The position numbers and the translations under genes were made by a program. A DNA stretch of 7,153 nt from Candidatus Methanoplasma reticulitermitis (GTDB lineage: Archaea > Thermoplasmatota > Thermoplasmata > Methanomassiliicoccales > Methanomethylophilaceae), in assembly GCA_031287135.1 (NCBI GenBank), contig JAITTK010000094.1, forward strand, positions 1 through 7,153, read 5' to 3'. The notes below the pieces were generated by a model, which saw only the letters and a list, made by a program, of their open reading frames with translations, did not search any database and had not been told where the DNA came from. Shown here piece after piece: positions 1 through 5,106 of the stretch; the first letter of the stretch is position 1; each line of letters starts with the position of its first letter.

Positions 1-14
1 ACCTTCTGAGCGCT

Positions 15-37
15 GACGGCTCGCCGCCGTCCTTTTT
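15..37 (+). terminator. Hairpin plus T-run terminator for an incoming plus-strand transcript
   Basis: A six-base-pair stem (GACGGC at 15-20, GCCGTC at 26-31) with a five-base loop is followed at once by C and five T residues (33-37). It is oriented to end a transcript entering from the left on the plus strand, so a convergent gene probably ends just outside the window or at one of the stops at 7-9 or 14-16. On the minus strand the T-run would come before the stem, so it is not a classical terminator for the operon ending at 70. That operon has only weak T-rich stretches beyond its stop (TTTTA, ATTTG). Confidence 0.45.
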
Positions 38-69
38 ACCTTCGCTGTACAAATACCTCATCTAAAACC

Positions 70-1944
70 TCAGTAGAATCTTGCCAAAAACAAAAGCGAT
101 AATAGGGCCGCGACCGCCATCGCCGCCCATGACCAGTGATTGAATCCCCGCGTCTGCAGGGCCTGCAGCTTCTCCTCCTCCGTTCCGGCGCCCGCTGTCG
201 CCGAAAGACAGTATACGGCCCCGAAGTCGTTCGCGGCGTACACCTTCCCGTCTATGACCGTGGGCTGCACCATCGAGTACGAGTCCGCGGTGTACGGGGA
301 CAGGAGCACCCTCCACAGTTCGGAACCGTCGTCTGCGCTTATTGCGGTCAGTCCCCCTCCCGTGGGCCAGAACTTGCCCGCGGAGTAGTCCATCATGTAC
401 AGGACGCCGTCCGCGAGGGTCATCGGGGCCTTTATCAGCTGATACTCGGCGGACGTCCATACGACGGCGCCGTCCCAGTCGAACTTGTACACCGCGGAGG
501 ATGTCGGCCGGCGGCCGTCCGCCGACGGCGCGCCGCCGTCCGAACCCACGGGCGTGGCGTACGTGAAGAACCCGTCCGGGGTGATGACCGGGGACGTGAA
601 CAGCCCCTCCAGCCTCCATTCCGCCCCGTCCCGGAAACTAAGCGGGTCCCCGGTCCTCGGGTCCATGGCCGAGAGGTATCCGGACAGGGTGAACAGCCCC
701 CCGTCCGTGCATGATGCGAGGAGCACGGTCCCGTCGGGACTCACCGACAGCGACCCCACGGAACCGGGGGTGCCGGGGACGCATCTGTTGTCAGCCCTCA
801 TGTCCACGGCGCGTTTTGTCCAGACCGCCTTGCCGGTTGTTATGTCCAGCGCGTGGATGTACCCCTCGTAGTTGCCCATGAAGAGCATCCTGGTCCCGCC
901 TATGTCCGCTATCACGGGCGCGTGGTAATAGAAACATCCCTTTGACCCCGTGTAGACTCCCGAGGACACCGTCGCGGGCGGATCGTAGCACCACACCGCC
1001 GTCAGTTTCCCCGCCGGGGACAGGGCGTAACAGTACACCCTGCCGTCGGCGGAACCGAAGAATATGCATCCGGAGTCGTAGACGGGGGTGGTGCCTCCCG
1101 TGACGAACACTCTCCCGTCCCACGCGATGTCGCCGGAGGGATCCGTGGGGGGTTCGAAGGGTATCCTCGAAATGTCGAGGACATCGCCGTTGAACCTGTC
1201 GAACACGTACAGGTCGCCGTTGGTCGTGTTGACTATGAGATGGTCGCCGGCTATCGCCGGCGTGGTCACTTCGTATCCGGCACCGTACTCCCCCTTGTAT
1301 TTCCAAAGGACCTCCCCGGTGTTCCTGTCGACACAGTATATCCAGGGATCGGCATCGCTGCCTCCGGCACCGTACATCCCGCCGGTCGTGTGGTAGAGCA
1401 GGCCGCCGGAGACGACCAGCCCGGAGTCCACGTACCCCGTGGTGTACGTGTTGTACCATTCGACGGGAAGAGCGGGTGCGGAGGGGCCGCGGGACGGTGA
1501 GGTGTTACCGGACCCGGACGACCCCCCGGACTGCGTCCAGACGGCGGGGTCGTCCGGGGTCGCGGACGGCAGCATCGCGGGATCGGGGAACAGGCCCAGC
1601 GCGGACGTCCCCTCGAATCTCGAGTTGATGTCGGACCCCCTGTACTCCCAGCCGCTCCCGTTCCATGAATATATCTTCCAATCGGCACTCACGGACAGGT
1701 TTCCGGATATCGTGATCCGACCGATGCCGCCGATCGTCAGCGACCCGTCGTACACGACATCGTCCCTGCACGACATCAGGACGTCCAGATAGGAACCGGC
1801 CGTATCCGTCCGGAACCACTCGAAGTCCCCGTTGCCGTAGTCGATGAGTAACGCATCCCCTTCCGGGGAAGCGTCCGAGACCGAACACGGCACCGTGACC
1901 AGTATGACGATGAACACCGCCAGTACCGCTGCCGCCGCCCTCAT
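70..1944 (-). CDS. Membrane-anchored PQQ-type beta-propeller protein with N-terminal DUF4430-like domain
   Basis: This is a 624-residue exported protein of unknown specific role. Residues 1-24 form a signal peptide. Residues 31-118 (ALLIDYG..., W89, NGSGW) resemble the N-terminal module of the neighbouring solute-binding protein, though more weakly than a clear family match. A Ser/Gly/Pro-rich linker (about 136-160) leads into a beta-propeller. I count eight PQQ-type blade motifs starting near residues 202, 245, 303, 363, 424, 485, 532 and 577, for example IYCVDRNTGEVLW and LTAISADDGSELW. A charged stretch (588-600) precedes a C-terminal membrane helix (603-620), so the propeller should sit outside the cell, tethered at its C-terminus. 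The start is set by an ATGA overlap with the upstream gene and by GAAGGTG five bases before the ATG; the frame continues open upstream, but only as a shadow of the other gene. PQQ-type repeats usually mark a structural or scaffolding propeller, as in BamB, and no quinoprotein catalytic feature is evident. Co-translation suggests it partners the solute-binding protein, perhaps as a surface receptor or scaffold. Confidence 0.9.
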   Translation of the reverse strand: MRAAAAVLAVFIVILVTVPCSVSDASPEGDALLIDYGNGDFEWFRTDTAGSYLDVLMSCRDDVVYDGSLTIGGIGRITISGNLSVSADWKIYSWNGSGWEYRGSDINSRFEGTSALGLFPDPAMLPSATPDDPAVWTQSGGSSGSGNTSPSRGPSAPALPVEWYNTYTTGYVDSGLVVSGGLLYHTTGGMYGAGGSDADPWIYCVDRNTGEVLWKYKGEYGAGYEVTTPAIAGDHLIVNTTNGDLYVFDRFNGDVLDISRIPFEPPTDPSGDIAWDGRVFVTGGTTPVYDSGCIFFGSADGRVYCYALSPAGKLTAVWCYDPPATVSSGVYTGSKGCFYYHAPVIADIGGTRMLFMGNYEGYIHALDITTGKAVWTKRAVDMRADNRCVPGTPGSVGSLSVSPDGTVLLASCTDGGLFTLSGYLSAMDPRTGDPLSFRDGAEWRLEGLFTSPVITPDGFFTYATPVGSDGGAPSADGRRPTSSAVYKFDWDGAVVWTSAEYQLIKAPMTLADGVLYMMDYSAGKFWPTGGGLTAISADDGSELWRVLLSPYTADSYSMVQPTVIDGKVYAANDFGAVYCLSATAGAGTEEEKLQALQTRGFNHWSWAAMAVAALLSLLFLARFY

Positions 1945-3329
1945 GCCGGCACCTTCTGGTATTTCAGGTACCGCTGATAATCCCCGCCGAAGTATTTCGG
2001 GACGGCATCGAGAGGGTCCCTGTTGGCGAACTGTCCCGGATGCAGTATCTTCGCGAGGATCTCGTCGGCCTCCGCCAGCCTCGGTCCGGGCCTGGACAGT
2101 ATGTCGGCGGAGGGTCCGGAGAAGATGTATATCTCCCCGTTCCTGTACGCGGGAGTCTCCTTCCATACCGGGTCCAGTCTGTCTACGACGCTCCGGTACT
2201 CCTCTTCGGACGATATCTGTTTCCCGCCGTGGATGATTATTATCACATTCGGCTGTTTGGCGTGTATCTGCTCCTTGGAGACCATGAACCATGACGAGGA
2301 CTGCGAATCGAACACGTTGACGCCCGATACCTTGGAGATGAGATCGGAAACGAACGTCCCGGACCCCGATGTCCATGGGGACGGGTCCGCGGACAGGGAG
2401 AAGAACACCCTCTTCGTCGCCTGAGTCCCGATCACGCCCGTTATCGTGTCGATGGTCGTCCTGGCGGCCGTTATCGAGGAGTGGGCGTTCTCCTCCAGAC
2501 CGATCGCGGCAGCCGCGATCCATATGTTGTCGTACAGCGTCTCGATGTCCACCGCGTCGTATAGCACCACGCAATCCAATCCCGATTTGCGGAGCTTGTT
2601 GGCCATGTTTATGTGCTCTCCCGTACCCCCGTCGCAGAACACTATGTCGGGACCGAGCTTCACTATCCACTCGTAGTTGGGGTCTGTGTACCCGCCTATC
2701 ACGGATATCCCGCCGTTCCCCTTCCTTTCCGCGATCTCCAGGGGGTAGTTGCTGTAAAGGTCCGTGCCGACTATCAGGTCCGTGCCGCCGACCGATGAGA
2801 GTATCTCGGTGACCGACGGGGCCAATGAAACGACCCTGAGCCTCTCCCCGCTCCTGGCCGAGAACCCGCTGTCCGCGTATCCGTAGTACGTGAAACCCGT
2901 CGCATCGGTCCCGGGGATGACGGAGTCCTCTCCCGAGGCCCTCGCCCAGCATATCAGTCTGCAGGACGCGGCATCCGTTTCGCGCGGGTCCCCGACCCGA
3001 GTCCAGGAACCGGAGTCGAGGGTGTACATCCCCCACTGCATCCCGTACAGGTTCGCCTGCTCGTCCACGGAGAAGACGCGGGATTTGTCGTCGTTCAGGT
3101 ACACGAGGTCGTAGCCCTTTGCATCGCATGCCTTCTCCAGGGCGTCGTTGCCGTCCATGCCCTCTTCGAACGATATCGGTATCCAGACGGTCTCCCAGTA
3201 CCCGAAGTCGATCATCACGCCCTCGACATCGTCCGTTTCAACGCCGGTCAGACCGATCACCGGCACCGCGGCCACTATGAGTATTCCCAAGGCGACGGAC
3301 AGAGGCAGTTTCATACGTGAGGATCCCAT
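1941..3329 (-). CDS. BtuF/FecB-like ABC solute-binding protein with N-terminal DUF4430/transcobalamin-like domain
   Basis: This is a 462-residue exported binding protein. Residues about 6-29 are a hydrophobic signal or anchor segment without a lipobox cysteine. Residues 37-132 form an extra domain that class III binding proteins usually lack. It has an ALEKACDAKGYDL helix-like segment, then WGMYTLDSGSW and a final LICWA strand, the layout of DUF4430/transcobalamin C-terminal domains. The Peripla_BP_2 fold follows: lobe 1 from 163 (RVVSLAPSVTEIL, VGTDLYSNYP, IVKLGPDIVF), a linking helix around 265-300, and lobe 2 from 306 (TFVSDLISKVSGVNVF, VSKEQIHAKQPNVIII, then RPGPRL at 413-418 and LHP at 429). 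These are hallmarks of cobalamin, heme or siderophore binding proteins. A 30-residue polar tail follows. I chose the ATG at 3329 because GGAG lies eight bases upstream; the ATG at 3314 is a possible alternative, and a longer start near 3431 would run into the promoter. No permease or ATPase gene is in the window. Ligand: corrinoid is favoured but unproven. Confidence 0.93.
   Translation of the reverse strand: MGSSRMKLPLSVALGILIVAAVPVIGLTGVETDDVEGVMIDFGYWETVWIPISFEEGMDGNDALEKACDAKGYDLVYLNDDKSRVFSVDEQANLYGMQWGMYTLDSGSWTRVGDPRETDAASCRLICWARASGEDSVIPGTDATGFTYYGYADSGFSARSGERLRVVSLAPSVTEILSSVGGTDLIVGTDLYSNYPLEIAERKGNGGISVIGGYTDPNYEWIVKLGPDIVFCDGGTGEHINMANKLRKSGLDCVVLYDAVDIETLYDNIWIAAAAIGLEENAHSSITAARTTIDTITGVIGTQATKRVFFSLSADPSPWTSGSGTFVSDLISKVSGVNVFDSQSSSWFMVSKEQIHAKQPNVIIIIHGGKQISSEEEYRSVVDRLDPVWKETPAYRNGEIYIFSGPSADILSRPGPRLAEADEILAKILHPGQFANRDPLDAVPKYFGGDYQRYLKYQKVPA
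1950..1956 (-). promoter_or_regulatory. Ribosome binding site at the ATGA gene overlap
   Basis: On the minus strand GAAGGTG lies five bases before the ATG at 1944, inside the last codons of the upstream gene. The ATG shares bases with that gene's TGA (ATGA). This fixes the start of the propeller gene and indicates translational coupling of the two proteins. Confidence 0.7.
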
Positions 3330-3337
3330 GGTAAAAT

Positions 3338-3341
3338 CTCC
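3338..3341 (-). promoter_or_regulatory. Ribosome binding site deciding the solute-binding protein start
   Basis: GGAG on the minus strand lies eight bases before the ATG at 3329. This supports that codon over the ATG five codons downstream (3314) and over the far upstream ATG at 3431, which sits within the promoter element. Confidence 0.7.
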
Positions 3342-3413
3342 GGCGTTCGCTCCACATGCCCCTCGGATCGCCCAGGATGCCGAAGAGAACACACCAATAC
3401 TGCGAGCGAGGCT

Positions 3414-3456
3414 ATTTAATGAATCCCGCATTTTTTCTTCTCTGATCCATCCAATG
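3414..3456 (-). promoter_or_regulatory. Promoter and bipartite conserved element of the solute-binding operon
   Basis: Read on the minus strand: CATTGGATG (3456-3448), 11 unconserved bases, then AAAAAATGCGGGATTCATTA (3436-3417), whose end runs into a TATA-like TTAAATA. Archaeal transcription would start about 25 bases further on, near 3390, leaving a leader of about 60 bases before the ATG at 3329. The same two blocks with the same 11-base spacing occur on the plus strand at 3753-3792, upstream of the divergent gene. The TATA role is inferred from AT content and spacing. The repeat itself is read directly from the sequence. Confidence 0.75.
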
Positions 3457-3752
3457 CCAGCTGTCGGTCCCCGCGCGGCCGTCCGTGAATGGTCCTTGAA
3501 CGGTGTTCCGAGAATCTTAATGCTCCCACTAGAAGGAACAATTCGAAAACAACCGAATATGGGAGCAGGGGGATTTCCATAGTAATAGAAAACGGATCGA
3601 CCCGCTTTATCATCTAACGGCCGGAGACATCACGATGGGATCGGATGCCCCTGCCGGCAACCGCCGTTCATTTCCGGATCCCCCACCGTCCGGACGGCGG
3701 AAACGGCACCGCGGAATGCGAATGAATAGAGTATAATCGAAGAAATCCCCGC
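3457..3752. other. Divergent intergenic core without a convincing gene
   Basis: This stretch of about 300 bases lies between the two facing-outward promoter elements. I see no gene I would support: the short minus-strand frame covering 3416-3613 overlaps the promoter and has no recognisable protein features. Notable sequence: TGTTCC at 3504-3509 facing GGAACA at 3535-3540, TGCCGGCA at 3652-3659, and a perfect 12-base palindrome CCGTCCGGACGG at 3686-3697, which can alternatively pair within a longer stem (CCGCCG at 3661-3666 with CGGCGG at 3695-3700). These could be regulator sites, or chance in GC-rich DNA. Confidence 0.5.
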
Positions 3753-3797
3753 CATTGGATGATTCCCGGTGCAAAAAATGCGGGATTCATTATATAT
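3753..3797 (+). promoter_or_regulatory. Promoter and bipartite conserved element of the secreted DUF4430-like protein
   Basis: CATTGGATG (3753-3761), 11 unconserved bases, then AAAAAATGCGGGATTCATTA (3773-3792), continuing into a strong TATA box, TTATATA (3790-3796). Start of transcription is expected near 3820, giving a leader of about 150 bases. It matches the copy on the opposite strand at 3456-3417 base for base in both blocks, and CTCGC follows the TATA box in both copies with a one-base offset. Because it includes and adjoins the TATA box, a bound protein could either block or recruit the basal factors. The regulator is unknown. Confidence 0.78.
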
Positions 3798-3819
3798 CTC
3801 GCCATTCCATTTGATTACA

Positions 3820-3971
3820 ACCGCCTTTGCGATGAGGCGGGCGAGGAATAGAGTGACACGGGGCGGCGCACCGCCTGCCCGTCTGCGAATGTCAAAGCGG
3901 TACGGACAGGTGGGTTAGTTGCGCCTCTAGTAGATATTTTATTCCACATATAAAAAGGAGAGTGAAAATCT
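3820..3971 (+). promoter_or_regulatory. Long, potentially structured 5' leader
   Basis: If transcription starts from the TATA box at 3790-3796, the leader is about 150 bases. It can form CCGCCT/AGGCGG (3821-3826 with 3835-3840, 8-base loop), GGCGG/CCGCC (3862-3866 with 3871-3875, loop CGCA) and GTCTG/CGGAC (3881-3885 with 3903-3907), plus alternative pairings between these arms. I looked for a cobalamin-riboswitch B12 box (GCCACTG-like) and do not see one, and I recognise no other known riboswitch. A regulatory RNA role is only a possibility. Confidence 0.35.
3932..3960 (+). promoter_or_regulatory. AT-rich second promoter candidate and ribosome site
   Basis: An AT-rich stretch (AGATATTTTATT at 3932-3943, then CATATAAAAAGG) precedes the gene at 3972. 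AGGAG at 3956-3960, followed by AGTGA, is the ribosome site and supports the ATG at 3972. The AT-rich run could be a proximal TATA box giving a very short leader, or simply an unstructured zone around the ribosome site. Confidence 0.4.
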
Positions 3972-4904
3972 ATGAACAAAAAAGTAATGTCAGCCCTCGT
4001 GGCGCTCGCGATGGTCGCCGTGGCGATCCCGGTCGCGCTCGCCGAGAACGCGACTGCAGAAACGAATGCCGGCCCGTACGGACAGTTCAATGTCTACATG
4101 TACGACGGCAGTGCATGGGACGAATATCAGGGAACCGGATACAATGCGGCCATCGCGGCATCAGCCGTGATATCGGCATTGGATGTGGACATGGACTACA
4201 CCGTGCAGACGAACTGGGGATACAATATCAACAGCGGATACGGCACGGTTAAGGACGCGAACGGCGATGTCGCCACGGTCTGGATGTACTCCGATTCACA
4301 GGCGATGTGGATCCAGGGACCGACGAACTCGCTCGGGTTCTACAAGCCGTTCGACGACTACGACGAAGCTGTCAGGACCGCGAATGTGGCCCTCGTGTTC
4401 GCAGGCGACGACACCGCCGCCCTGCCGACCGCCGGCCTCCAGAGTATAGTCGAGGTCACGGAAACAGATGATTTCGCAGTCACGTTCACCATGACGGCAG
4501 ATCCCGGTTTCACCATGAACACACCGGATTTGGAGACTGGTGTTACAGGCTACGGGTCCGATGCGTACCTGGCGTTGGCGAATGCGTGTGCAACTTGGGG
4601 AGTGGATATATCCGCCCAGGGCAATGTCATTGACACCACGCAGGCGAACAACATCAACCTGAGTTACGGAAGCGTCCAGGACCTTGACGGTCTCGACTAC
4701 TCCGAGACTGTATCGGGCAGCAGCACCACATATTGCTATTGGTCGCTGTATCTTGATTCCGGGATGACCATTTACGCCAACTGGCTGCTCGGTTTCATGA
4801 GCCCGCTGGATGAGGCGAGCGATCTCGGAGCAGACCCTACCGGCCAGACGAACAACTTCGTGCAGAATGAGTTCTGGATGAACTACACAAGCTCGACGTG
4901 GTGA
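3972..4904 (+). CDS. Secreted protein of two tandem DUF4430-like modules
   Basis: This is a 310-residue exported protein with no enzyme motif. Residues 1-24 are a clear signal peptide with an ALA cleavage site before Glu25; there is no C-terminal anchor, so it is probably released or held by a partner. Module A covers about 37-145 and module B about 167-305. They align through an Ala-rich helix (A59-L70 and A198-G210), YGTVKDANG against YGSVQDLDG, WMYSDSQ against WSLYLDSG, and LGFYKPFDDYDEA against LGFMSPLDEASDL. Module B also resembles the N-terminal domain of the solute-binding protein (WGMYTLDSGSW), which suggests a shared DUF4430/transcobalamin-C-like fold. Sequons at N26, N229 and N304 could be glycosylated if the host does so. 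It is a single-gene unit ended by the hairpin at 4926 and driven by a promoter element shared with the divergent solute-binding operon. A role as an extracellular ligand trap or carrier is inference; a structural surface protein is the main alternative. Confidence 0.9.
   Translation: MNKKVMSALVALAMVAVAIPVALAENATAETNAGPYGQFNVYMYDGSAWDEYQGTGYNAAIAASAVISALDVDMDYTVQTNWGYNINSGYGTVKDANGDVATVWMYSDSQAMWIQGPTNSLGFYKPFDDYDEAVRTANVALVFAGDDTAALPTAGLQSIVEVTETDDFAVTFTMTADPGFTMNTPDLETGVTGYGSDAYLALANACATWGVDISAQGNVIDTTQANNINLSYGSVQDLDGLDYSETVSGSSTTYCYWSLYLDSGMTIYANWLLGFMSPLDEASDLGADPTGQTNNFVQNEFWMNYTSSTW
4080..4406 (+). repeat. Protein module A (first copy of internal duplication)
   Basis: Encodes residues 37-145 of the secreted protein. 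Anchor residues shared with module B are the Ala-rich helix, YG-V-D--G, the W/Y-rich strand with DS, and LGF--P-D. The similarity is visible at protein level but not as DNA identity, so the duplication is old. Confidence 0.6.
4470..4886 (+). repeat. Protein module B (second copy of internal duplication)
   Basis: Encodes residues 167-305. It is longer than module A, mainly through extra residues before the YCYWSLYLDSG strand and near its C-terminal end. It is the copy closer to the solute-binding protein's N-terminal domain. Confidence 0.6.
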
Positions 4905-4925
4905 TGCCGAAAACCAATTTTTGAA

Positions 4926-4956
4926 GGGAGGGGCATCGATCCCCTCCCGGATTTTT
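4926..4956 (+). terminator. Strong hairpin-T terminator
   Basis: A perfect eight-base-pair stem (GGGAGGGG at 4926-4933, CCCCTCCC at 4941-4948) with loop CATCGAT is followed by GGA and TTTTT (4952-4956). It begins about 20 bases after the stop at 4904 and separates the secreted-protein gene from the downstream adhesin gene. Confidence 0.85.
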
Positions 4957-4995
4957 ATCTGCGAAACCCCGGTTTGGAAAAACAGGCGTGACAGG

Positions 4996-5022
4996 TGCGG
5001 GATGATGCGCGTTCATATCATG
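4996..5022 (+). promoter_or_regulatory. Candidate promoter of the adhesin-like gene
   Basis: TGCGGGAT (4996-5003) followed after eight bases by TTCATATCATG (5012-5022) contains, in broken form, two pieces of the conserved element upstream of the other genes (TGCGGGATTCATTATATA). TCATATCA is the best TATA candidate between the terminator and the start codon and would place transcription start near 5045. GAAGTGA six bases before the ATG at 5107 is a plausible but imperfect ribosome site. Confidence 0.35.
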
Positions 5023-5106
5023 TATTGCGTGGCAGACCGTTCCGATGGCCGTTCGCAGACGGTGTCCGATTCTGCTTGTTTTCGATCGGGAGAGAAGTGA
5101 ACCTAA

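Noticed and set aside
1885..1887. Lipoprotein lipobox around Cys20 of the propeller protein (TVPC)
   Set aside because: Proline directly before the cysteine does not fit the usual lipobox, and the protein already has a C-terminal membrane helix.
70..1944. PQQ-dependent dehydrogenase activity of the propeller protein
   Set aside because: Only the repeat motifs are present. The protein lacks recognisable catalytic features of quinoprotein dehydrogenases and has a surface-anchored architecture.
1945..3129. Upstream extension of the propeller gene frame, which stays open to 3129
   Set aside because: The extension is rich in Arg and Gly with no domain features and lies entirely over the solute-binding protein gene. 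The ATGA overlap, ribosome site and signal peptide place the true start at 1944.
3330..3431. Longer N-terminus for the solute-binding protein beginning at 3431
   Set aside because: The start would lie inside the TATA and conserved block, and the added residues would put 34 non-hydrophobic positions ahead of the signal segment. The GGAG-supported ATG at 3329 fits better.
3416..3613. Minus-strand 65-residue frame in the intergenic region
   Set aside because: It overlaps the conserved promoter element and shows no convincing ribosome site or protein features.
3745..3787. Inverted repeat AATCCCCGC (3745-3753) with GCGGGATT (3780-3787) around the plus-strand promoter
   Set aside because: The match is imperfect by one base, and the left arm has no counterpart at the minus-strand copy of the element, so it does not look like the conserved operator.
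3724..3854. Nine-base direct repeat GAATAGAGT at 3724-3732 and 3846-3854
   Set aside because: It is short, isolated and without conserved flanks, so it is likely to be chance.
3820..3971. Cobalamin riboswitch in the leader, tempting because of the possible corrinoid link
   Set aside because: No B12 box (GCCACTG-like) or typical cobalamin-riboswitch core was found on reading the region.
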